A DNA stretch of 20,972 nt from CAZAFM01 sp964484395 (GTDB taxonomy: Bacteria > Campylobacterota > Campylobacteria > Campylobacterales > CAZAFM01). A program made the translations under genes and the position numbers. The notes under the pieces were generated by a model. The model saw nothing but the letters and a program-made list of their open reading frames with translations, was not told the DNA's origin and searched no databases. Shown here one piece after another: positions 8,313 through 15,748 of this stretch. Each line of letters opens with the position of its first letter. Position 1 is the first letter of the stretch. The DNA lies in contig CAZAFM010000037.1 of assembly GCA_964484395.1 (NCBI GenBank), forward strand, positions 1 through 20,972, in the 5' to 3' direction.

Positions 8313-8334
8313 TAGTATAGCATTAGTATAGCAT
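8313..8334 (-). promoter_or_regulatory. Two tandem extended -10 elements in an 11-bp repeat, promoter region of yjcH-actP
   Basis: On the minus strand ATGCTATACTA is repeated twice without a gap. Each copy holds TGCTATACT, an extended -10 box (TGn followed by TATACT), at 8325-8330 and 8314-8319. No -35 match lies 17 nt upstream of either, as is common in Campylobacterota. Initiation near 8307 or 8318 would give a leader of roughly 55-65 nt. The ATGCTAT core also appears twice before the acs unit, so the repeat may be a regulator site as well. Confidence 0.55.
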
Positions 8335-8375
8335 TAGTGATTTTCTTATATATATTTTCTAAAATTTATTTAAAG

Positions 8376-8392
8376 TGTGTATTTTTTACACA
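8376..8392. promoter_or_regulatory. 17-bp dyad TGTGTA-N5-TACACA upstream of the yjcH promoter
   Basis: Perfect 6-bp arms flank TTTTT, 40-60 bp upstream of the candidate -10 boxes. The layout resembles a CRP/FNR-family site, but the spacing is 17 rather than 16 and the sequence is not the consensus. It sits in the 223-nt spacer 8253-8475, which otherwise holds only very AT-rich DNA. Confidence 0.35.
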
Positions 8393-8475
8393 ATTATCAA
8401 AAAAAGTGAAGTATAAGTCTTTGTTATATAGTTGTTTTGTGTAGATAATAGATAAAAATGTGTAGAAAAGTTATA

Positions 8476-9381
8476 TTACTTAGGACTTTTAGATGGTAGA
8501 AGACTCCTATCATCTGAGTCATCGCATGGGTCTAGGTGTACATTGAAGTTCCATTTAGTGTTTTCATCACCAAGTTTTGAAACCTCTTCTTCTATAGCAT
8601 CTGAAACTGAGTGAGCATCTACTAAAAGCATATCCCTATTAAAAACAAGATGGACATCTAGAAAGTAATTGTTTCCTGAACGCCTGGTTTTTAGGTAGTG
8701 ATAGCCTGAAATCTTTTTTTGTGATGTGATGATATTTTCTATTTCCTCTACCATACTATCATCTAGAGCTCTATCAGTAAGCATAAAAAAGCTCTCCTTA
8801 ATCAGTGAAGAGGCAGAGTAGATAATATACAGAGCAATCATTGCCCCAACTATTCCATCTATAGCATGAAAGTCTGTAAACTGTACGACAAAAAGAGTAA
8901 TAAGAACTCCACCATTTGTATACATATCTGTTTTATAATGAAGAGCATCACTTTTTATTACAAGTGAGTTTTTCTTTTTGGCTACATAGTTCAAAAATAG
9001 CACTAGCATAGTAGTAACAATAAATGAGAATATCATCACATATATGGATATATCCACATTTATAACAGCCTCACTTAGGGCTAGTTTTTTTATAGATTCA
9101 TATAGTATGAAGAGACCAGAACCACTTATAACAGCCCCTTCTATAAAAGAAGCCATTGCCTCAAACTTACCTCTTCCATAGTTAAACTTCCCATCGGCTG
9201 GCTTTTCGGAGTTGGTTATGGCTATATAGTTAAACATCGAAACAAGAAGGTCAAGTAGTGAGTCAATAGCAGAAGCCATAACAGCTATAGAGCCACTAAG
9301 TGCTCCAACTATGAACTTTACAATAGCAAGTAGGGCAGCAGTAAAAGTTGCTACAATAGTAGCACTTCTTTCCAAACTCAT
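8476..9381 (-). CDS. Cation diffusion facilitator (CDF) metal/proton antiporter
   Basis: This 301-residue inner-membrane protein has six predicted helices and a cytosolic C-terminal domain, the layout of FieF/ZitB exporters that remove Zn2+, Fe2+, Mn2+ or similar ions. The transport site is complete: D40 and D44 in ASAIDSLLDLL and H148 and D152 in DALHYKTDMYT, a DD-HD set. The cytosolic domain shows the usual GYHYLKTRRSG, LDVHLVF and DAHSVSDAIEEEV segments. The loop normally reading FGHGKAE is NYGRGKFE, so histidine ligands of the second FieF site are missing. The gene overlaps the SDR gene by ATGA and is last in the eight-gene run. No clear terminator follows. Metal specificity cannot be assigned. 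Confidence 0.92.
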   Translation of the reverse strand: MSLERSATIVATFTAALLAIVKFIVGALSGSIAVMASAIDSLLDLLVSMFNYIAITNSEKPADGKFNYGRGKFEAMASFIEGAVISGSGLFILYESIKKLALSEAVINVDISIYVMIFSFIVTTMLVLFLNYVAKKKNSLVIKSDALHYKTDMYTNGGVLITLFVVQFTDFHAIDGIVGAMIALYIIYSASSLIKESFFMLTDRALDDSMVEEIENIITSQKKISGYHYLKTRRSGNNYFLDVHLVFNRDMLLVDAHSVSDAIEEEVSKLGDENTKWNFNVHLDPCDDSDDRSLLPSKSPK

Positions 9382-10067
9382 CTTTTGTCCTTTTTGGATA
9401 CCTTTGAGATTTGGGCTCTTATGGTTACATCACTAATACAAGCATTTTGACCTAAGTCCAAAATGTATTCTACTGTATTAGCTATTTGATTAGGAAGTAG
9501 AAAGCTATCTTTTTTGTTTGAAATACCAAAAAAAAGATTATCAAAAAAATTAGTATCAGTAATATCTGGGTTTAGTGAGATGACCTTTACTCCTTTTTGT
9601 CTTATCTCTTCAAACAGTGCAAGGGAAAAGGCTCTAAGTCCTGCTTTTGAAGCAGTATATATTGATGAGAGCTTAGAAGACCTAGTGGCTTCAACTGAGG
9701 TTACATTGAACACATACCCTTTTGTTTTTATAAGCTCATCTATGCAGAGTCTGCTTAAGAGTAGTGGTGCAAGTAGGTTTGTATTAATAGTTGTTTTAAT
9801 ACTCTCATATTCTGAGTCTCTAAACTCCCCAAACTCACCAACCCCAGCAGCATTTACCAAGACAGAAAGACCATCTATATATGGCTCTATCTCCAAAATT
9901 TCAGAATTAGTCAAATCAAAGCAAAAGGGGGTGAAGTTTTTGCTATTAATCTTAGAAGTTCTAAAGTCTCTACCAATCCCTACAACCTCATACCCTCTTG
10001 AAAGAAGCTTCAAGGTAATTGCCTCACCTATTCCACTACTAGCTCCACTTACAAGAGCTTTACTCAT
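9378..10067 (-). CDS. Short-chain dehydrogenase/reductase (classical SDR)
   Basis: This 229-residue Rossmann-fold oxidoreductase has the cofactor-binding GASSGIG at 8-14, NAAG at 72-75, and catalytic S124, Y137 and K141 (SSIYTASKAGL). The usual PG after the active site is NP (SLNPDITDTNF). Arg33 after the second strand (IGRDF) suggests NADP(H) rather than NAD(H). The substrate is not deducible. The start overlaps the CNNM-family stop by eight bases and the stop overlaps the CDF start by four, so it sits mid-operon without obvious functional ties to either neighbour. Confidence 0.9.
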   Translation of the reverse strand: MSKALVSGASSGIGEAITLKLLSRGYEVVGIGRDFRTSKINSKNFTPFCFDLTNSEILEIEPYIDGLSVLVNAAGVGEFGEFRDSEYESIKTTINTNLLAPLLLSRLCIDELIKTKGYVFNVTSVEATRSSKLSSIYTASKAGLRAFSLALFEEIRQKGVKVISLNPDITDTNFFDNLFFGISNKKDSFLLPNQIANTVEYILDLGQNACISDVTIRAQISKVSKKDKR

Positions 10068-11145
10068 GAGTTCCTTGCGCTAGGTCATCTAAGCGTTTTT
10101 TCTCATCTTTTTTTGTAACTTTTAGTCTCATTCTTTTAGCTTTCTCTTTTGCTACTGCTTGCATATCTTCAAACTCATCTAACTCATCCATAATCTCAAC
10201 TCCAAGTAGCGTCTCAATAGCATCCTCAAGTGTGACTATTCCAGCAGTCTGTCCATAACCATCTGTTACTAAAAACATATGCTCTTTTCGTTTAATAAAA
10301 AGATCAAAAAGGTTAAGTACAGGTAGATTCTCACTTATCCTAAAAATAGGAACACTTATCTCATAGAGTTTTTTACCATGTTCATTCTCTATGCTCTCTT
10401 CAAAGATTTTTTGATTAAAAACAAAGCCAGTCACATTATCAATACTCTCTTCATATATAGGTATTCTAGAGTATACATAGGCTTCATCTATCTCTACAGC
10501 ATCCTCAATAGTTACATTTTCATCCATGGCAAAGACCACACTTCTAGGAGTGAGAATATCTCTAGCTTTTATATCTTTTAGCATCAGAAGATTCTCAATT
10601 AGCTCTGATTCTTTCTCTCTTAGAGAGCCACTTTTTTCGCCAAGTTCTGTTAAAGCTAGTATCTCCTCTCTTGTTACTGTCTCTTTTTGCTTGTTTCTTG
10701 AGAGAGCTTTTGTGATAAAAAGAGATGTCCACACAAGTGGATAGGTTACTTTGATAAGAACATTGATTACATATGCAGATGGGGCTGCTAGCTTTTTCCA
10801 GTATAGCGCGCCTATGGTTTTTGGGATTATCTCTGAGAGGTAGAGTATAGCTAGGGTTAGTATGATAGATATAGCTACTTGCATATCATCACCAAAAACC
10901 TTAGCAGCCTGAGCACCAACTCCAGCCGCACCTATTGTATGAGCTATGGTATTTAGCGTCAGTATGGCTGAGATAGGTATATCTATGTCAGTCTTTAGCT
11001 TTAGTAGGAGTGCTCCAGATTTAGGATTTTTCTCTCTATGCATCTGTACAAAGTGATGGGTTGTGGAGAGTAGAACAGCCTCAAGAATCGAGCAGACAAA
11101 CGATACTCCTATAGCTACTAGGAAAAAAATAATTAAAAGTGTCAT
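10060..11145 (-). CDS. CNNM/CorB-type membrane protein with CBS pair (HlyC/CorC family)
   Basis: This 361-residue protein has an N-terminal CNNM (DUF21) membrane domain of about four helices (to residue 150, including LYLSEIIPKTIGALYW) and a CBS pair (about 185-320, including KDIKARDILTPRSVV and GIVTLEDAIETLLG). CNNM proteins are linked to Mg2+ or Co2+ transport and resistance. The final segment is a charged tail of lysines and glutamates instead of the CorC_HlyC domain of the longer family members (about 420-440 residues). It lies 6 nt after the radical SAM gene and overlaps the SDR gene by 8 nt. Transported ion inferred only from family. Confidence 0.9.
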   Translation of the reverse strand: MTLLIIFFLVAIGVSFVCSILEAVLLSTTHHFVQMHREKNPKSGALLLKLKTDIDIPISAILTLNTIAHTIGAAGVGAQAAKVFGDDMQVAISIILTLAILYLSEIIPKTIGALYWKKLAAPSAYVINVLIKVTYPLVWTSLFITKALSRNKQKETVTREEILALTELGEKSGSLREKESELIENLLMLKDIKARDILTPRSVVFAMDENVTIEDAVEIDEAYVYSRIPIYEESIDNVTGFVFNQKIFEESIENEHGKKLYEISVPIFRISENLPVLNLFDLFIKRKEHMFLVTDGYGQTAGIVTLEDAIETLLGVEIMDELDEFEDMQAVAKEKAKRMRLKVTKKDEKKRLDDLAQGTHE

Positions 11146-11151
11146 ATCTGT

Positions 11152-12162
11152 TTAAGCCCCTTTTTTAAATTGTGGTTTATATACTTCTGTGTTTGCAAAA
11201 TTATCCTTTATTTTTTTCTCCAAGCCTTCAAGTAGGCTTTTTGTTACATCTCTACTATATGTTGCTTCATCCTCTATTTTTTCATAAGGAAGGTAGAGTA
11301 GGTCGCTTTTTATCTCTTTTTTAGTGATGTTTTTTAAAGTTCCCAAGTTTAGCCTAAAAACTCCTATACTAAAAGAGAGATTTTGTGCATCAATATGCTC
11401 TCTTAGCTTATCTACAAATGGAAGATAGAGCTTGTCATACTCTTTGTGTGCGATAATTGGGTCTATGCATATCATTATGTTGATGCCCTTAGATTGTAGC
11501 TTTTGTATAGCATTTAGTCGGCTTTTTAGTTTTGGGGTGTTTTTTTCATAGGTTTGTTGGATTTGTTCTGGCAAAAGCGTGTAGGCTATCTGAAAGTTTG
11601 GAGGTATGTCTTGGTTTAGAAGTATTCCTATGTTTGTACTTTTGGTTCTTAGCTCTATGAGTTTATCCGGGGATGTTTTGGCAAACTCTATCCAGTGTCC
11701 TATACTATTGAGCAGAGAGTCTAAGGCAAGTAGATCTGTATCATAGGAGATAGAGATTCTAGCATTTTTTGGAAGCTTACTGGCTTCATTTATAAACTCT
11801 TCATTGTTTACAAAGTAGAGTAGGTTTGCACTATCATTTTGCTGCAAGTAGCAGTATTTGCAGTCATAGATGCAGTTTTTTAGTATGCTGATATAAAAAC
11901 TAGGACGAGCATAGTCTTGGATAAAATCACTAAAAGGGTATATAAAAGGTGGCTCTTTTCTTGCTAAAATCAGAGATGGATTACTCTTTTGAGCACTAAA
12001 GAGTTGATTTTTTCTATTAAACACATCTTTATGGTGCTTGCAAGTAGTGTAGGTAGAAGTATTTAGCCTATCTAGTATCTCTCTAGTTTTGGGGTGCTCT
12101 TCTGCACTCTCTTCTACAAATATGGTGTTAAAACAACTATGTGAGGAGGAACTGTCTGACAT
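11152..12162 (-). CDS. Radical SAM protein of the spore photoproduct lyase-like (SPL) family
   Basis: With the ATG at 12162 the protein has 336 residues. It contains the radical SAM cluster C97-x3-C101-x2-C104 in NCIYDCKYCYLQ, and SPL-family sections KDVFNRKNQLFSAQK, ELRTKSTN and MICIDPIIAHKEY. At the position of the hydrogen-donor Cys of true spore photoproduct lyase (usually in a CTSD context) the sequence reads SYDTD, so DNA photoproduct repair is unlikely; this alignment is from memory. An upstream ATG at 12213 would add 17 residues but lies deep in the phosphorylase gene without a ribosome site; 12162 still overlaps it by 26 bp. The gene follows the nucleoside phosphorylase. The reaction is unknown. 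Confidence 0.85.
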   Translation of the reverse strand: MSDSSSSHSCFNTIFVEESAEEHPKTREILDRLNTSTYTTCKHHKDVFNRKNQLFSAQKSNPSLILARKEPPFIYPFSDFIQDYARPSFYISILKNCIYDCKYCYLQQNDSANLLYFVNNEEFINEASKLPKNARISISYDTDLLALDSLLNSIGHWIEFAKTSPDKLIELRTKSTNIGILLNQDIPPNFQIAYTLLPEQIQQTYEKNTPKLKSRLNAIQKLQSKGINIMICIDPIIAHKEYDKLYLPFVDKLREHIDAQNLSFSIGVFRLNLGTLKNITKKEIKSDLLYLPYEKIEDEATYSRDVTKSLLEGLEKKIKDNFANTEVYKPQFKKGA

Positions 12163-12946
12163 CGCTAAAAATTTTATTCCTATTGTGTTTATTTGATATG
12201 CCAATTTTAGCATAATTATCTAAAAATTTTGCAAAATCTCCTTGATTTATTTTGTAATATTTGGCGTAATTATTAAACATCACTTGCTGAGAGAAGCTAA
12301 AACCTAGTTTCTCTGATAGGTTCTTGATATCTTTTCTCTCTTTATGCCCCAAAATCTCAAAATCAAACCGCTCTTGTACTGCTTCAATATAGTTTGAGAT
12401 TGTCTCTATATGTTTGGAAAAAATCTCATTTATAAACTCCTTCTTGAAGCTTCTATCATCAAGATTATCAGAGATAATCTTAAATATACCAAATTGATGT
12501 GTATATAGTAGGCTCTCACAAGCCTCAGAAAAGCCATAGGCTTCTTGGTCGTAGTTTGAATTCTTGTCTGATACCACAGCTGGAGCTATGGAGCTTGTAA
12601 GTTCTGCTTTTTTGATAGTTTTTGAGAAAAGATTATCAGGGTAGAATACTTTTTTTGCTCCATCTTGTTTTATGCTTGAAGCTAAAAAAGCCTCACCAAC
12701 ACCTAAAAAGCTACTTCCTGCTGTACCTATGTTTAGAAAAAAACTGTTATTATCTACTACGCTTTTGTTTATAGTGTATATATATGTAAGAGCTTGGGAG
12801 GCTCTAGCGCCTCCTACTCCTGATATGATTAGCTCTACTGAGTTGCTTTTGTATATTTCAAATGGGTGGGAGTTATCAAGCTTTAACCCAAAAGCTCTTA
12901 TGAGCGGAAGGGCTTCAACTTTTAAGGCAACTATTAGATAGGTCAT
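12137..12946 (-). CDS. Nucleoside phosphorylase/nucleosidase family protein (MTAN-like core, extended C-terminus)
   Basis: This 269-residue protein matches the purine nucleoside phosphorylase and MTA/SAH nucleosidase fold: IVALKVEALPLI with E11, ISGVGGARASQAL (41-53), LNIGTAGS (71-78), DQEAYGF (133-139) in place of the usual DMEAxA, and catalytic-type D160 in IISDN. It would cleave the glycosidic bond of a purine nucleoside. About 75 extra residues follow the core (from near 195), rich in charge and aromatic residues and not recognised. The ATG directly follows the aminotransferase TAA (TAAATG), so translation is coupled. Its partner is the radical SAM gene, which suggests removal of 5'-deoxyadenosine, a radical SAM by-product. 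Family is firm; substrate is a guess. Confidence 0.83.
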   Translation of the reverse strand: MTYLIVALKVEALPLIRAFGLKLDNSHPFEIYKSNSVELIISGVGGARASQALTYIYTINKSVVDNNSFFLNIGTAGSSFLGVGEAFLASSIKQDGAKKVFYPDNLFSKTIKKAELTSSIAPAVVSDKNSNYDQEAYGFSEACESLLYTHQFGIFKIISDNLDDRSFKKEFINEIFSKHIETISNYIEAVQERFDFEILGHKERKDIKNLSEKLGFSFSQQVMFNNYAKYYKINQGDFAKFLDNYAKIGISNKHNRNKIFSDVRQFLLT

Positions 12947-14110
12947 TTATAGTTTACTTACAAAATCCTCTATTCTGTTGATACCATTTTTAATATTCTC
13001 TAAGCTTGAAGCAAAGGAGAATCTAAAGTAACCCTCAAGCCCAAAGCCAATCCCTGGAACCACTGCTACTCCAGCTTCTTCAAGTAGTTTTTTACTAAAC
13101 TCCATAGAGTCTAATCCTAGCTCTTTGATATTTACAAATAGATAAAAAGCTCCATCAGGCTTTAGTACTGAGAGTTTATCTATAGAGTTAAAAGCATCTA
13201 CCGCAAAATCCCTTCTTTTTTTAAACTCACCCCTCATAGTCTCTATATCACTATCTGCACTTCCATTAAGTCCTGCAATAGCGGCTTTTTGCGTGATAGA
13301 GCAGATGTTAGAGGTGGACTGAGATTGTAAGGAGTCTATAAGTTTTATTAGTTTTTTATCTTTACTAGCTATGTATCCAAATCTCCAACCAGTCATTGAG
13401 GCTGATTTACTAAGTCCATTTATGGTGATAGTTCGCTCAAGCATATCAGAGCTAACTGAGCCAACTGAGCAAAATTCACCATCATAGACTAGCTTTTCAT
13501 ATATCTCATCACTTATGATTTTAATATCACTTCCTTTTAATACTTCAGCTAAGGCTTCTATCTCATCTTTACTATATGTTGCCCCTGTTGGGTTTGATGG
13601 TGTTGTTAGGACTAGAAGTTTTGTTCTTTTTGTAATAGTAGTTGCTAGCATGGAGGGGGTTATCTTAAATCCACTACTTTCATCAGTATCAATACTGACT
13701 GTTCTTCCACCAGAGTACTTAATAAGCTCAGGATAGGTTACCCAATAAGGGGCGGGAACTATAACCTCATCACCATCTTGGATAAGTGCTTGAAATACAT
13801 TAAAAAGTGAGTGTTTAGCACCATTATTAGTAATAATCTCACCTTTTTCGTACTCTAGATTGTTATCTCTTTTTAGTTTAGCTATTATCTCTTCTATAAG
13901 TGGGTCAATACCAGAAGTTGAGGTATATTTAGTGAACCCCTCATTTATAGCATTAATGGCTACATCTTTTATCACTTGTGGAGTATCAAAGTCAGGCTCT
14001 CCTGCTGAAAAACTTATAATATCTCTTCCTTGTGCTTTTAGCTCACGCGCTAGTGTGCTAACAGCTATAGTCATAGATGGAGATAGGCTTGTTATCCTGT
14101 CTGAATACAT
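12947..14110 (-). CDS. aspB: Class I aspartate aminotransferase (AspB/AatA type)
   Basis: This 387-residue PLP enzyme exchanges amino groups between aspartate and 2-oxoglutarate. The PLP lysine is K235 in NGLSKSASMTGWRFGY; other site residues are N173 (PSNPTG), D201 and Y204 (ISDEIYEKL), R243 and the carboxylate-binding R363 (YFRFSFA). The SAGEPDFDTP (35-44) and NNGAKHSLF (95-103) segments place it in the Ib subgroup common in bacteria and thermophiles, some of which also act on prephenate. The ATG is preceded by AAAGGG. A 76-nt gap separates it from the MBL gene and holds a possible internal promoter. The symbol follows the usual Campylobacter name and is not proof of orthology. Confidence 0.93.
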   Translation of the reverse strand: MYSDRITSLSPSMTIAVSTLARELKAQGRDIISFSAGEPDFDTPQVIKDVAINAINEGFTKYTSTSGIDPLIEEIIAKLKRDNNLEYEKGEIITNNGAKHSLFNVFQALIQDGDEVIVPAPYWVTYPELIKYSGGRTVSIDTDESSGFKITPSMLATTITKRTKLLVLTTPSNPTGATYSKDEIEALAEVLKGSDIKIISDEIYEKLVYDGEFCSVGSVSSDMLERTITINGLSKSASMTGWRFGYIASKDKKLIKLIDSLQSQSTSNICSITQKAAIAGLNGSADSDIETMRGEFKKRRDFAVDAFNSIDKLSVLKPDGAFYLFVNIKELGLDSMEFSKKLLEEAGVAVVPGIGFGLEGYFRFSFASSLENIKNGINRIEDFVSKL

Positions 14111-14171
14111 TGTTTCCCTTTATGAAAATTTGGGAGTAATAGTATCTGATTTTGCTTTTTAATTCAACTAC

Positions 14172-14177
14172 ATTGTA
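14172..14177 (-). promoter_or_regulatory. Possible extended -10 (TGCTACAAT) before the aminotransferase
   Basis: TACAAT with TGC directly upstream on the minus strand lies 62 nt before the aspB ATG, in the only sizable gap of this run. No -35 match is visible. It could let aspB and the downstream genes be transcribed apart from the two genes before it. Confidence 0.35.
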
Positions 14178-14186
14178 GCACCAATC

Positions 14187-14993
14187 CTATCTTATCTTAG
14201 GAGGAGTTACAATCTTACCATCACTCTTAAAAGATATGTCTCCATCTTGATATGTAGTGAAAAGCTCTATTTTATGTTTTTTTATAAGCTCTTTTACTGA
14301 TTTTGAGGGATAGTTTCTTATGTTGTTTTTGTTTATGGAGATAACTGCATAGTTTGGTTGTACTGCTTCTAGTAGCTCAGGGGATGTGGCATCTTTGTAT
14401 CCGTGGTGTCCTATTTTGATAATATCTGCTTTTAGGTTTTTGTTCTCTTCTATGAGCTCTTTTTCGACACTCTTAGTCACATCTGCCATTAGTAATATAG
14501 AGGTTTTGTTGTAGGTAAGCTTTAGCACCAAGGAATCATTGTTTAAGTTTGTAGTAAGTTTACTAGGTGAAAGAACCTCTAATACTACACCTCCAAATTC
14601 TAAGACATCATCCTTACTAAGAGTTGAGTAGTTGCCATCTCTATATATTTCACCATACCATCTATGAAAATCACCTAAATTATCTAGACTTGCACCATTA
14701 TCGTATCTGTGCTTAACCTCTATACTATCTAGTAGCTGAAAAACTCCTCCAATATGATCAAGATGAGGATGGGTCAAGATAAGTGCATCTAGACTATCAA
14801 TACTATTGGCTCTTAAAGCCTCAACCACTCTTCCAGCCTCTTTTGGATTTCCACTATCAACAAGTATATGATTTTTATGAGGTGTGCTTATAAGTATAGA
14901 CTCTCCCTCACCCACATCTAAAAAAGTCACACTAAGCATACTAGCAAAAAGACTCATATAAAGCACTCCTATAATGACTAAAGCTTTAAACAC
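14187..14993 (-). CDS. Membrane-anchored metallo-beta-lactamase fold hydrolase, stand-alone ComEC/Rec2 C-terminal type
   Basis: The protein has an N-terminal hydrophobic anchor (about 3-22) followed by a metallo-beta-lactamase domain like the C-terminal part of ComEC/Rec2: FLDVGEGESILI near 24, the metal site H75-P-H77-L-D79-H80, LLMADV near 180, and KIGHHGYKDATS with further ligands. The ComEC channel is absent. GTG at 14993 is preferred as start: GGAGG lies 6 nt upstream, while the more distal TTG at 15017 has no ribosome site. This gives 268 residues and an 8-bp overlap with the VanZ-like gene. The enzyme is likely on the outer face of the inner membrane, possibly a periplasmic nuclease or phosphodiesterase. 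A role in DNA uptake is only inferred. Confidence 0.85.
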   Translation of the reverse strand: MFKALVIIGVLYMSLFASMLSVTFLDVGEGESILISTPHKNHILVDSGNPKEAGRVVEALRANSIDSLDALILTHPHLDHIGGVFQLLDSIEVKHRYDNGASLDNLGDFHRWYGEIYRDGNYSTLSKDDVLEFGGVVLEVLSPSKLTTNLNNDSLVLKLTYNKTSILLMADVTKSVEKELIEENKNLKADIIKIGHHGYKDATSPELLEAVQPNYAVISINKNNIRNYPSKSVKELIKKHKIELFTTYQDGDISFKSDGKIVTPPKIR

Positions 14994-15501
14994 TCCTCTC
15001 CTCCCTCTGTAGTGCAAGCTTGGCTATAGCTACTCCTAGTGCTCCTCCAAGTGTGTTAAAGACAACATCTCGGATATCCCCTACCCGGTTTGGAAGGAAG
15101 TACTGTATAACCTCATCAATAGCACCAGCAATAGTAACAAGAAGTATTGCCTTAAGTAGCCCAAAAGCCTCTCCTCTGAATACAAAAAAACTCATAATCC
15201 CAAGTATGCCATACTGGATAAAGTGCATCCTCTCCTCAGGAATCTCTATCCTAATAATTAGCACAAAAATAGCTATAAAAATTGGCGCTAAAACCAAAAA
15301 TCTACCTATCCCTCTTAGCCACAAAAGCCACAATAGCAAAACAGCAATAAGAACAAAAGTAGCATTGAGTGCTAAAGTCAGACCGCCTTTGTCCAAATAG
15401 GAGTAAGCCAGCTCCAAAAACCCCCGCATATATGGCAAACTAGCATAGATTGATATGATATAAAGAGCAATCAAAATCCATAATGTTCTTTTAGTTTTCA
15501 A
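14986..15501 (-). CDS. VanZ-like membrane protein
   Basis: This small inner-membrane protein has about four to five helices and the VanZ-like signatures: E90-R-M-H93-F-I-Q-Y-G, the DEVIQ block (D129, E130, Q133) and GDIRDVVFNTLGG at 141-153. TTG at 15501 is chosen as start (171 residues), with AAAAGG 7 nt upstream. An ATG at 15576 would add 25 polar residues, but a strong promoter (15540-15568) lies within that extension. VanZ relatives give low-level teicoplanin resistance in enterococci; in other bacteria the role is unknown. It heads the eight-gene minus-strand run. Confidence 0.82.
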   Translation of the reverse strand: MKTKRTLWILIALYIISIYASLPYMRGFLELAYSYLDKGGLTLALNATFVLIAVLLLWLLWLRGIGRFLVLAPIFIAIFVLIIRIEIPEERMHFIQYGILGIMSFFVFRGEAFGLLKAILLVTIAGAIDEVIQYFLPNRVGDIRDVVFNTLGGALGVAIAKLALQREERSV

Positions 15502-15539
15502 CTTATAGCCTTTTGTACTGCTTGTTTGGTGTTGGCTAA

Positions 15540-15568
15540 ATTGTACCACATTAAACCCTGCTGTGCAA
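15540..15568 (-). promoter_or_regulatory. Sigma70-type promoter of the VanZ-led operon
   Basis: TTGCAC (15563-15568) and TACAAT (15540-15545) are 17 bp apart on the minus strand, with TGG before TACAAT as an extended -10. Initiation near 15533 leaves a 32-nt leader before the TTG start at 15501. It is the best promoter match seen in the window. Confidence 0.65.
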
Positions 15569-15748
15569 ATAAGCATTGCTGAAAGCTAAAAATTCATTGC
15601 TTCATTATTCTCTAGTTTCCACTATCTTGTGTAATAGGAGAGTGGGAGTTTGGTGGATACTTCTTTAGTTTTTCATGATGGCTTATTTCTATTAAATATT
15701 TTCACTATGTTCACCAACATAAACCATAAAATCTTGAGCGTTTCATTA

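Noticed and set aside
9514..10083. Plus-strand 189-residue frame opposite the SDR gene
   Set aside because: Its length comes from the codon pattern of the SDR gene on the other strand; no motif or ribosome site.
12162..12213. Upstream ATG for the radical SAM protein
   Set aside because: No ribosome-binding site and a 77-bp overlap with the phosphorylase gene; the ATG at 12162 is more economical.
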